A stretch of DNA of 8,363 nucleotides from NCBI GenBank assembly GCA_946623295.1, contig CAMOQY010000054.1:1-8363 (forward strand), written 5' to 3'. Source of the stretch: an uncultured Lachnospiraceae bacterium. GTDB lineage: Bacteria > Bacillota > Clostridia > Lachnospirales > Lachnospiraceae. The notes beneath the pieces are model-generated. The model made no database searches, was not told where the DNA came from, and saw nothing but the letters and a program-made list of their open reading frames with translations. Positions within the stretch are counted from its first letter, which is position 1. Each line of letters begins with the position of its first letter. The translations under genes were made by a program, and so were the position numbers. Of this stretch, positions 1 through 6,569 are shown piece by piece.

Positions 1-857
1 GTAACGCTGCGGATATGATCGGTGATGAGACGGAGGCTGATATCCTTCTTCTCATCGTCGTTGTACTTTACTTTGGCCAGCGAGGCCACCTCATCGAGCA
101 GAGCCTTTATAGTATCGATGCTGAAGATCGAGTCGACGTTTTGGACTACTACCGCAAGTCTCTCGAGGCCCATTCCGGTATCGATGTTTTTGTTTGCAAG
201 CTCGGTATAATTGCCCTTGCCGTCGCCGTCAAACTGCGTGAAGACGTTGTTCCAGATCTCCATATAGCGGTCGCAGTCGCAGCCTACGGTACAGGTGGGC
301 TTGCCGCAGCCGTACTCCTCGCCGCGGTCATAGTAGACCTCAGAGCAGGGGCCGCAGGGGCCGGCGCCGTGCTCCCAGAAATTATCCTCCTTGCCGAAAC
401 GGAATATCCTCTCGGCAGGGATGCCTATCTGCTTGTTCCAGATCTCAAATGCCTCGTCATCGTCCTTGTAGATCGAGGGATAAAGCCTTTCGGGCTCAAG
501 TCCCACGACCTCCGTCAGAAACTCCCATGTCCAGGCAAGAGACTCCTTTTTGAAGTAATCTCCGAAGGAGAAGTTTCCGAGCATCTCAAAGAAAGTGCCG
601 TGACGCGCGGTCTTGCCGACGTTCTCTATATCGCCTGTGCGGATACACTTCTGGCACGTGGCCATACGTCTGTTCGGAGGGATCTCCTGCCCCGTGAAAT
701 AAGGCTTTAAGGGCGCCATTCCCGCGGGGATCAGCAGCACCGAATTATCATTATGCGGAACCAGCGAATAGCTGCCCCTTGCAAGATGTCCCTTGCTCGC
801 AAAAAAGTCCAGGAACATTTTGCGAAGCTCATTAACTCCGTAATACCTCTTAGCCAT
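1..857 (-). CDS. alaS: Alanine-tRNA ligase, N-terminal part (cut by window edge)
   Basis: Alanyl-tRNA synthetase charges tRNA-Ala with alanine in the cytoplasm. Hand translation from the ATG at 857-855 gives 285 uninterrupted codons running off the left edge; the full enzyme is usually about 870-880 residues, so only the class II catalytic domain is here. The start MAKRYYGVNELRKMF is a typical AlaRS N-terminus. Residues 85-103 carry the motif-2 region (RHGTFFEML then GNFSFGDYFK), and a later DTGMGLERL matches motif 3. A Cys-rich stretch (GPCGPCSE, then YGCGK and TVGCDCDRY) precedes EIWNNVFTQFDGDG, as in clostridial AlaRS. The frame ends in ITDHIRSV, a conserved segment of the family. The start is fixed by a GGAGG 8 nt upstream, inside the end of rnhA. 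The ATG directly abuts the rnhA stop codon, so translation is probably coupled. No promoter of its own is visible; it appears to be the distal gene of the der operon. Confidence 0.97.
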   Translation of the reverse strand, partial: MAKRYYGVNELRKMFLDFFASKGHLARGSYSLVPHNDNSVLLIPAGMAPLKPYFTGQEIPPNRRMATCQKCIRTGDIENVGKTARHGTFFEMLGNFSFGDYFKKESLAWTWEFLTEVVGLEPERLYPSIYKDDDEAFEIWNKQIGIPAERIFRFGKEDNFWEHGAGPCGPCSEVYYDRGEEYGCGKPTCTVGCDCDRYMEIWNNVFTQFDGDGKGNYTELANKNIDTGMGLERLAVVVQNVDSIFSIDTIKALLDEVASLAKVKYNDDEKKDISLRLITDHIRSV

Positions 858-1340
858 TTATATATCCTCCAAAATAATATCTTCTATCAGATCGCTGCCA
901 TCGGCCGCAGCCGTGGCCAGCTTGTCGCATCGTTCGTTTTCCGGGTGACCCGCATGGCCTCTGACCCACAGCCAGGTGATGCTGTGAGGCCCTGCGGCCT
1001 TTAAAAGCCTCTTCCACAGGTCAACGTTCTTTACTCTCTCCTTACCTCTCTTCCATCCCGCGGCTATCCATTTTTCAAGCCAGCCCTCATTAAAGGCTTT
1101 TACCAGATAGGAAGAATCAGACGTAAGCGTAACGGCGCACGGCCGGTTAAGCGCTTCCAGAGCGGCTATCGCGGCCATCAGCTCCATGCGGTTATTCGTG
1201 GTTTTGACATAGCCCTGCGACAGCTCTTTTTCGTGGACGGTCCCGGCGGAGTCCACAAACCTGATCACGGCGCCGTAACCTCCGGGGCCGTCAGGATTAC
1301 CTCTGGCTGAGCCGTCTGTAAAAATATCGACCTTTGTCAA
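858..1340 (-). CDS. rnhA: Ribonuclease HI
   Basis: RNase HI cleaves the RNA strand of RNA/DNA hybrids in the cytoplasm, removing R-loops and primer RNA. The 160-residue product is the usual size for the family (about 155 in E. coli). The four acidic metal-binding residues are visible: D9 in the IFTDGSARGNPDGPGG motif, E53 in NNRMELMAA, D75 in TSDSSYLV and D139 in ENERCDKLA. H129 in VRGHAGHPENE matches the catalytic histidine. The basic handle region W87-R102 (EGWLEKWIAAGWKRGKER) is also present, so this is the bacterial type with a hybrid-binding protrusion. The start is a TTG at 1340-1338, because no ATG or GTG exists in frame before the first beta strand and a GGAGG sits 6 nt upstream. It lies 1 nt after the fusion gene and directly before alaS, as an internal operon member. 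Confidence 0.97.
   Translation of the reverse strand: MTKVDIFTDGSARGNPDGPGGYGAVIRFVDSAGTVHEKELSQGYVKTTNNRMELMAAIAALEALNRPCAVTLTSDSSYLVKAFNEGWLEKWIAAGWKRGKERVKNVDLWKRLLKAAGPHSITWLWVRGHAGHPENERCDKLATAAADGSDLIEDIILEDI
866..870 (-). promoter_or_regulatory. Ribosome binding site of alaS
   Basis: GGAGG lies 8 nt before the alaS ATG and within the last codons of rnhA (Leu-Glu-Asp-Ile). Because the rnhA stop TAA occupies 860-858 and the ATG starts at 857, a ribosome finishing rnhA ends exactly at the alaS start. This supports the chosen start and suggests translational coupling. Confidence 0.85.
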
Positions 1341-1351
1341 ATCATTCCTCC
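1338..1351 (-). promoter_or_regulatory. Ribosome binding site and TTG start of rnhA
   Basis: GGAGG at 1351-1347 is followed by AATGAT and then TTG at 1340-1338. The ATG within AATGAT belongs to a different frame, reads ATG-ATT-TGA and contains the stop codon of the preceding gene. The TTG is therefore the only reasonable start for rnhA. TTG starts generally lower initiation, which here may be offset by the strong site and by ribosomes arriving from the upstream gene. Confidence 0.8.
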
Positions 1352-4302
1352 GTATTCCTTACGCTCTCCGCAAGGCTGAGCGTGCTCAGATCATCAAAGA
1401 CGGTATAAAACTCCGTAAGCTGTCTGCTGTCATCAAAGACGACCCTCGAAGGACTGTAGATATACGCTACCTGCCTCTGGTATACGGGGAACTCGATGAC
1501 AGCGTCCATGACGATATTGTAGAGCGCGGGATATCCCTCCGAAGGGAGGGTGGCGCCGGACGTTATGGATGCGATCAGAGCATCGGCGGCAGCATCCGAA
1601 TAACCGTAATAATTATTCTTTCCGTCGGTCGAGTAGAAATCAGACGGCACGATGGATGCCGTGGAGCGTTCGGCTATCCACATGTCATAGCTCTTTCCTG
1701 CGAGAGCAAGTATAAACTCGTCGAGCTGATCAAAATAGGTGGGCTCAAGAGTAAAGCCAAGCTCGCTCATATCCGAGCCGAGTCTCTCAAACATATCCAT
1801 CATGACGTGATCGTTAAGCTGGTATGAGGGGATAGCTATCTTGAGGGAGGTGGGGTGAAGATCATCCGCCACCGCGCGTCCTTCGGCATCGAAAGTGTAG
1901 CCGGCAGCGCCGAGCAGCGCCCTGACATTATCGAGCACGTTCGCTCCGGAAGCCGGGACGAAGCGCGCCTTATAGATATCCGACTTCTCATCGGGAGTAA
2001 AATATCCCGACGAGGATCCCGGATAGTAAATGACCTTTCCGGCGTTTCCGGCATTATCCGTCACAGCGCTCTCTCTGTAGGAGCCGAGCAGCGTAGCAAT
2101 GGCTGTGCGGAGCGAAAGCCCCTTGTCTTCTCCCGCGGAAAGCTTTGCACAGTTAAATCCGAAATACTCATAGGACTGGTCATTGAAATAAACTGTCGAA
2201 ATGACCGAGCCTCCGGCCGATCTGGAGTTCGCTTCCCTTATAAGTTCGATCTCGTCTCCGGTGAGCTTGATGAATGCGAAGTCGATGCTGCCTGCCTGGA
2301 CATTGGCTATGCGGTCGGCGGAGACCACGTTGATGAATTTCAGGTCGGCAGTAGGCTTTTCGCCAAGCGTATAGTGTTCGTTCGGAACGAGCGTGACCAC
2401 GCCGTTTTCTATGGAATCAAACACGTAGGGGCCATAGCCGAGGGGCGAACCGGAATGGGACTTGACTGCCGACACGTCTCCTCTCGTGACTCCGAAACGG
2501 CCCTCCTCGTAGCTGTACGAGGCCGCATCGCCGTAGAATCTGAGCGAAAGGACAGGGATATCGCAGATCTTTTTCATAAGGGCCTCGCCCTTTCCGAGCA
2601 CTCTGACCGATACCGTCCATCCGTCGATCTTTGTGATACCGTCGATAGCCGGGACCTCGACGCCGCCCATGGTCTCGAGCTGCTTTTCGTACAGATACTT
2701 TTTGACCAGAGCATTCACGTCATTGTCCAGATATTCGACGCTGCCGTAGTAGATGCGGGCGATGGCCTTGTAATTCATGCCAAAGAGCGCAACGGTATCC
2801 TCCACGACCTCGTCAAAGGTCTTGCCCTCTCCCGAGTAGTCAGACTGGAGCGCGGTAGGGAAGAGCATGACGAAAAGCTCCTGAGCGGAGTTTCCGTATC
2901 CGCGCTCGACGTAGCGCTGCCAGTTCTCCTCGCAGAAAGCCCTTCCTTCCACAATGATGGGACGGATTATCTGGGTGTTTATAAGAGCACGCAGCTCCTC
3001 CGAAGGGTTATCGAGCGCGTCCGAAACGTTCTCGGACGTGATATTGATAAAAGGCGCCTGGCTGTTGTTGAGCTGGTAGGCCCTGATGCCGATTATGTTC
3101 TCGCCTGCGAGCGAATACCTGCCGCCGTACGAATCATCGCACAGGAAATAGTAGGTAAATATCAGATCGTCGGCCGTGATCACCGAACCGTCGGAAAACT
3201 TGCCGTCGTCCGAAAGCTTTATGGTATAAGTCGATATATCGTTTGCGGCGTCATATTCGCTGCTGATATCGGCAAGCCCTCTGTACGTATAGTCAACGCC
3301 CTTAAATGGGATCGTCCTGCCGGCAGAGATATCGGTAAGCAGAGCACCGCTCCTGTCATAGGAATAAAGCGTGGGCATGATAAGGGAGGCTATGAGCGAA
3401 TCACCCTCTTCCTCCGCATACGGAGTGCTCAGATGTCCGGTGATAGTCCCCGTAGCCACCCTGATCACGGGCTCCGATTCGGGCGCCGGTACGGCCTCGG
3501 ACCCGGATACCGGTTCCGTATCCGATATACTCTCCGTCGCAACGGTCTGCGAGCCCGCGTCCTGGGAGGACGGCTGCTCAGACTCTCCGCAGCCGGCAAG
3601 CGTAAAGATGAGGGCAGCCGCCATCACGGGAGCGACGATCTTTTTGACGTCCGGTCCGGATACGCTGACCTTATTGCCGAATTTGTTTTCATTGCCTGCC
3701 AGGAGCCTTTTTATATTGCTTCTGTGCTTTACGACGATGATCAGGGCGATCAGACCTACGATCGCCACGCACTCCCAGTATCTGCTTCCCTCGAGCCACA
3801 TCCATCCGAGCGCCTTGAATACGAACCACTCGGCTAAAAAGAAAGTAGCTGCGACGATCGAGCCCAGTGAGACGTACCTGGTGAAGGCAACGATGATTAT
3901 GAACAGGGCAAAGGCAACGAGCGCCATACGCCAGTCGATCACGAGCATCGCGCCAAGCGTTTCGGCAACTCCCTTGCCGCCCTTAAAGCCCATGTAAAAA
4001 GGAAAACAATGTCCTATGACGGCGCCGAAGGCCGCGTAGCACATATACACGTGAGTGAGCTGGGTATCATCCGAGCCGAACAAAAGACGGACCACAAGGC
4101 AGGCGATGGCGGCCTTGGCGGCATCCAGCAGAAAAACGATGATGCCCGTTTTCGTGCCGAGGACTCTGAACGCATTCGTAGTCCCCGAATTGCCGCTGCC
4201 GTGCTCGCGGATATCAATGCCCTTGAGCTTTCCCGCTATCAGAGCGTTGTGGATCATGCCGAATAAATAACCGATGATTATGCTTACGAGTCTTATGATC
4301 AT
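1342..4302 (-). CDS. plsY: PlsY acyltransferase fused to a family-5 solute-binding lipoprotein
   Basis: One open frame of 986 codons joins two proteins. Residues 1-212 are a complete PlsY, the membrane enzyme that moves an acyl group from acyl-phosphate to glycerol-3-phosphate in phospholipid synthesis. Motif 1 is GSGNSGTTNAFR (35-46), motif 2 is GHCFPFYMGFKGGKGVAETLG (97-117, in two parts), and KHRSNIKRLLAG (192-203) is the usual C-terminal motif; about six or seven hydrophobic segments are visible. Residues 219-238 form a lipoprotein signal sequence ending L-A-G-C. A Ser/Glu/Pro-rich tether (239-278) follows, then a family-5 (oligopeptide/dipeptide type) binding domain to the end, with TYTIKLSDDGKFSDG and TADDLIFTY (358-383), GYGPYVF (622-628) and further family-like segments. 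A helical insert lies roughly at 430-555. The ATG overlaps the der stop codon (ATGA). No ABC permease or ATPase gene is nearby, and the substrate is unknown. Usually these are two separate genes; gpsA, often found after plsY, is absent. A lost stop codon or sequence error is the alternative. Confidence 0.92.
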   Translation of the reverse strand: MIIRLVSIIIGYLFGMIHNALIAGKLKGIDIREHGSGNSGTTNAFRVLGTKTGIIVFLLDAAKAAIACLVVRLLFGSDDTQLTHVYMCYAAFGAVIGHCFPFYMGFKGGKGVAETLGAMLVIDWRMALVAFALFIIIVAFTRYVSLGSIVAATFFLAEWFVFKALGWMWLEGSRYWECVAIVGLIALIIVVKHRSNIKRLLAGNENKFGNKVSVSGPDVKKIVAPVMAAALIFTLAGCGESEQPSSQDAGSQTVATESISDTEPVSGSEAVPAPESEPVIRVATGTITGHLSTPYAEEEGDSLIASLIMPTLYSYDRSGALLTDISAGRTIPFKGVDYTYRGLADISSEYDAANDISTYTIKLSDDGKFSDGSVITADDLIFTYYFLCDDSYGGRYSLAGENIIGIRAYQLNNSQAPFINITSENVSDALDNPSEELRALINTQIIRPIIVEGRAFCEENWQRYVERGYGNSAQELFVMLFPTALQSDYSGEGKTFDEVVEDTVALFGMNYKAIARIYYGSVEYLDNDVNALVKKYLYEKQLETMGGVEVPAIDGITKIDGWTVSVRVLGKGEALMKKICDIPVLSLRFYGDAASYSYEEGRFGVTRGDVSAVKSHSGSPLGYGPYVFDSIENGVVTLVPNEHYTLGEKPTADLKFINVVSADRIANVQAGSIDFAFIKLTGDEIELIREANSRSAGGSVISTVYFNDQSYEYFGFNCAKLSAGEDKGLSLRTAIATLLGSYRESAVTDNAGNAGKVIYYPGSSSGYFTPDEKSDIYKARFVPASGANVLDNVRALLGAAGYTFDAEGRAVADDLHPTSLKIAIPSYQLNDHVMMDMFERLGSDMSELGFTLEPTYFDQLDEFILALAGKSYDMWIAERSTASIVPSDFYSTDGKNNYYGYSDAAADALIASITSGATLPSEGYPALYNIVMDAVIEFPVYQRQVAYIYSPSRVVFDDSRQLTEFYTVFDDLSTLSLAESVRNTEE
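3589..3648 (-). other. Internal lipoprotein signal sequence (lipobox) at the fusion joint
   Basis: Codons 219-238 of the fusion gene encode V, KK, a hydrophobic run rich in Ala/Val/Ile/Leu, and then L-A-G-C with Cys238 at 3591-3589. This has the form of a normal Lgt/Lsp lipoprotein signal peptide whose first residue would be Met. The codon where the start should be is GTC (3648-3646). In-frame GTG (226) and ATG (227) codons lie inside the hydrophobic core and would remove the basic residues. No GGAGG-like site precedes codon 219. The segment therefore acts either as an extra membrane crossing or as an internal cleavable signal. Confidence 0.8.
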
Positions 4303-5624
4303 TTCTCTTCACTTCTTTCTCTGATGATAAACCGGAGGGGCGTACCCTTAAAGCCAAAGGTCTCCCTGATCCTGTTCTCGATATATCTCGTATAGGAAAA
4401 ATGCATGAGCTCCTTGCTGTTTACAAAAATAACGAAAGTGGGCGGCTTGATGGCGACCTGGGTGGTGTAGAGAAGCTTGAGCCGCTTTCCCTTGTCGGAA
4501 GGGGGCTGCTTCATGGAGACCGCCTCCGCTATGATCTCGTTGAGCACGCCCGTGCCGATGCGCATCGTCTGGCTGGCCATGATGCGGTCGATGATCTCAT
4601 ATATGCGGAAAAACCTCTGCCCGGTAACAGCCGAAATAAAGAGCACCTCCGCGTAGGAAAGGAACGAAAGCACCTCGCGGATACGCTTTTCCATATCCTT
4701 CATCGTGCGCTCGTCCTTTTCGACCTTATCCCATTTGTTTACGCAGATCAGAACGCCCTTGCCCCTGTCATGGGCTATCCCGGCGATCTTTGCGTCCTGC
4801 TCGGTAACGCCTTCGGAGGCGTCTATTACCAGCATCACGACGTCGGCGCGCTCCACGGCAGCCACCGCGCGGATCACGCTGTACCGCTCGATCTCCTGGG
4901 TGATATGGCTCTTGCGCCTGAGTCCCGCGGTATCGATAAATACGTATTCCTTTTTGTTGTATCTGACGGTGCTGTCAACGGCATCGCGGGTAGTACCGGC
5001 CACGTCGGATACGATGACGCGGTCCTCGCCGATCAGCTTGTTGACTATGGAGGATTTGCCTACATTTGGCTTGCCTATTATGGCTATCCTGGGCCTCTCG
5101 TCGGGCTCGCCCTCACCCGCTCTCGCGGGCAGCAGCGCGGCCGCGGCCTCCAGCATGTCGCCGAGTCCCAGCCTCGAGGCGGCCGAGATCGGAATGGGAT
5201 CGCCGATGCCGAGATTATAGAACTCGTATACGTCGGGCATCATTTTCTCAAAGCTGTCGACCTTGTTTACGACAAGGAGCACGGGCTTGCCGGAGCGGCG
5301 CAGCATATCGGCGACCTTGGAATCCGAATCCACAAGCCCCTCCCTGACGTCCGTCAGAAAGAGGATCAGATCGGCGGTATCTATGGCGATCTGGGCCTGC
5401 TCTCTCATCTGGCTGAGGATTATATCGTGGCTGTCGGGCTCTATGCCTCCCGTATCGACTATGGTAAATGAGCGGTCGAGCCACTCGCAGTCGGCATATA
5501 TACGGTCTCTAGTCACGCCGGGGGTATCCTGCACTATGGAGATGCGGTCTCCTGCAAGAACGTTGAAAAGCGTGGATTTGCCGACGTTTGGTCTGCCGAC
5601 TATAGCTATGATTGGCTTACTCAT
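4299..5624 (-). CDS. der: Ribosome-associated GTPase Der (EngA)
   Basis: Der is a tandem-GTPase needed for maturation of the 50S ribosomal subunit. The 441-residue length matches the family. The first G domain shows the P-loop GRPNVGKST (10-18), the switch DTPGVTRDR (33-41), DTGG (57-60) and NKVD (120-123). The second G domain shows GKPNVGKSS (184-192), GTTRD (210-214), DTAG (231-234) and NKWDK (296-300). The remaining C-terminal part (from about 350) fits the KH-like domain, ending RFIIRERSEEK. All motifs are intact. The ATG at 5624-5622 follows a purine-rich AAAGGAAG site. It is the first gene after the intergenic promoter and overlaps plsY by 4 nt (ATGA), which implies translational coupling. 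The DUF512-der-plsY order is a familiar neighbourhood in Firmicutes. Confidence 0.98.
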   Translation of the reverse strand: MSKPIIAIVGRPNVGKSTLFNVLAGDRISIVQDTPGVTRDRIYADCEWLDRSFTIVDTGGIEPDSHDIILSQMREQAQIAIDTADLILFLTDVREGLVDSDSKVADMLRRSGKPVLLVVNKVDSFEKMMPDVYEFYNLGIGDPIPISAASRLGLGDMLEAAAALLPARAGEGEPDERPRIAIIGKPNVGKSSIVNKLIGEDRVIVSDVAGTTRDAVDSTVRYNKKEYVFIDTAGLRRKSHITQEIERYSVIRAVAAVERADVVMLVIDASEGVTEQDAKIAGIAHDRGKGVLICVNKWDKVEKDERTMKDMEKRIREVLSFLSYAEVLFISAVTGQRFFRIYEIIDRIMASQTMRIGTGVLNEIIAEAVSMKQPPSDKGKRLKLLYTTQVAIKPPTFVIFVNSKELMHFSYTRYIENRIRETFGFKGTPLRFIIRERSEEK

Positions 5625-5656
5625 CTGTACTTCCTTTGCTGCGTTTGTCCGAAAAC

Positions 5657-5708
5657 AAAAAAACGCAAAAACCTAATTTAATAATATAACAGATTTCTGC
5701 GTTTTTTT
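5657..5708 (-). terminator. A/T-armed inverted repeat, possible weak terminator around the der promoter
   Basis: Two perfect 11-nt arms, AAAAAAACGCA at 5708-5698 and TGCGTTTTTTT at 5667-5657 on the minus strand, enclose a 30-nt A/T-rich loop. The right arm ends in seven T, so on either strand the fold resembles an A-tract/U-tract terminator. Only about three pairs are G-C and the loop is long, so it is likely weak. The promoter -10 box lies in the loop and most of the -35 box lies in the left arm. Confidence 0.35.
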
Positions 5709-5711
5709 CAA
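5683..5711 (-). promoter_or_regulatory. Predicted sigma-A promoter of the der operon
   Basis: Read on the minus strand, TTGAAA (5711-5706) is followed by a 17-nt spacer and TATATT (5688-5683). Each box matches the housekeeping consensus at 5 of 6 positions and the spacing is ideal. Transcription would begin near 5676 and give a leader of about 50 nt before the der ATG. The stretch is A/T-rich against a GC-richer background. The call rests on sequence match only. Confidence 0.65.
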
Positions 5712-5720
5712 GTTTTGACG

Positions 5721-5761
5721 TAAAGATAAGCCCTCTTTCCGGGCAGGCGCGCCGGGCCTGC
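5721..5761 (-). terminator. GC-rich hairpins after the zinc-ribbon gene, possible terminator
   Basis: Two nt after the stop codon of the zinc-ribbon gene, GCAGGC and GCCTGC (5761-5756 and 5748-5743) can form a perfect 6-bp stem with a 7-nt loop. An overlapping alternative pairs GCCC (5744-5741) with GGGC (5733-5730) and is followed on the minus strand by TTATCTTTA. The U-tract is poor, so this may only partly stop or stabilise transcripts of the upstream unit. The two stems cannot form at once. Confidence 0.4.
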
Positions 5762-5763
5762 GA

Positions 5764-6546
5764 TCAGAGCTGCTGAGAGTCGAAATGTTTTCCTGTGAGA
5801 ACGCTCGATACAATCAGCGCTGCCGCGATGCACAGACCGCCAAGCGAAAAGCCCGGAAGCGAGGTGACTGCTTTGACGATACCCATGACCATGAGCCATA
5901 CTCTGGCGCGGTGGGGATTGAAGTAATTTTCCGTTCCGGTCTGGACGCTCTCATAAACCGATTTGATAAAGCGGTGTACGGGGCGGACGGCAAAAACGGC
6001 AGCAAGAATATAAATGACGGCTGCGGCGATCAGAATAACGTGGATCCAGTTCATAAAAAATACAAGATATCCGCCGAGAAGATTCCTTAAGGCCGAAGAC
6101 GAAGCCGATTCGATCTGCTCGAGAGCTCTGAGGATGAGATCACTGACAGAGTATCCATAACCGCTGATCACGGAGAGGAATATGCTGTAAAAAATGCCGA
6201 GAAGGATGAGCAGTCCGCCCGCGACCAGGAATATCACAAACGACGCAAAGACCGTGCCGCTGATGGACCTGATATTTTTCGGATCGGCATTTCCCTTTCT
6301 GGCAGCGGAATACGCCAGCCAGCAAAAGATCGTCAGAAGGATATTGATAACATCGAATCTGGCTGTGAAAAATCCAAGCCCCGTGCCGCATGTAAAGAGA
6401 ATGCACACAGCCAGAAAAAGCTTGTCACCCAGCGCGCCAAGGACCCTCGGCGCGGCGCCGCGCGATACTCCGTTTACCGGATTTCCGCAGTGAACACAGA
6501 ATTTTGAGCCATCGGGATTTTCCCCGCCGCAGACGTTACAATACAT
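5764..6546 (-). CDS. Zinc-ribbon multi-pass membrane protein, function unknown
   Basis: The 260-residue product begins with a four-cysteine zinc ribbon (C3-x2-C6, C17-x2-C20; CNVCGGENPDGSKFCVHCG), the common short form found at the N-terminus of many Firmicutes membrane proteins. About five hydrophobic segments follow, roughly at 43-62, 67-85, 100-132, 160-190 and 234-255. The zinc ribbon and the loop after the fourth segment (VHRFIKSVYESVQTGTENYFNPHRARVW) contain charged residues and may face the cytoplasm, but I cannot fix the topology. I recognise no enzyme motif. An upstream in-frame ATG at 6609 would add 21 residues, but it lies inside the DUF512 gene and lacks the good site seen before 6546, where GGAGG sits 8 nt away. 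It follows the DUF512 gene by 23 nt and so is probably co-transcribed with it. No assigned role. Confidence 0.85.
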   Translation of the reverse strand: MYCNVCGGENPDGSKFCVHCGNPVNGVSRGAAPRVLGALGDKLFLAVCILFTCGTGLGFFTARFDVINILLTIFCWLAYSAARKGNADPKNIRSISGTVFASFVIFLVAGGLLILLGIFYSIFLSVISGYGYSVSDLILRALEQIESASSSALRNLLGGYLVFFMNWIHVILIAAAVIYILAAVFAVRPVHRFIKSVYESVQTGTENYFNPHRARVWLMVMGIVKAVTSLPGFSLGGLCIAAALIVSSVLTGKHFDSQQL

Positions 6547-6554
6547 ATCACAGA

Positions 6555-6559
6555 CCTCC
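6555..6559 (-). promoter_or_regulatory. Ribosome binding site of the zinc-ribbon gene
   Basis: GGAGG lies 8 nt before the ATG at 6546-6544, in the 23-nt gap after the DUF512 gene. It decides the start in favour of MYCNVCGG over the longer in-frame option at 6609, and puts the first cysteine at residue 3 as is usual for this zinc-ribbon type. Confidence 0.85.
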
Positions 6560-6569
6560 GTTTGTTTTT

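Noticed and set aside
15..710. 231-codon plus-strand open frame at the left end
   Set aside because: Antisense to the AlaRS catalytic domain, which hand translation shows to be intact and conserved on the minus strand.
3622..3627. GTG-ATG codons (226-227) as an internal start for the solute-binding protein
   Set aside because: They lie in the middle of the hydrophobic stretch; starting there would leave 11-12 residues before the cysteine with no basic region, and no ribosome binding site precedes them.
3624..3692. Out-of-frame ATG-AAA-ACA start near the fusion joint as the true lipoprotein start plus a frameshift
   Set aside because: It reads 22 codons and stops, would need a frameshift to enter the binding domain, and both flanking proteins already share one uninterrupted frame.
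1855..3837. Long 660-codon plus-strand open frame opposite the fusion gene
   Set aside because: It lies wholly antisense to the solute-binding domain and end of PlsY, has no ribosome binding site that stands out, and its translation shows no recognisable domain. It is a by-product of the codon use of the true gene.
4401..5471. 356-codon plus-strand open frame opposite der
   Set aside because: Antisense to all key Der motifs, with a composition rich in Gly/His/Arg/Asp that resembles no family. A shadow frame.
5746..5753. GGCGCGCC palindrome in the intergenic region as an operator
   Set aside because: It is explained by the overlapping GC-rich hairpin just after the zinc-ribbon stop codon; an 8-nt palindrome alone is weak evidence for a binding site.
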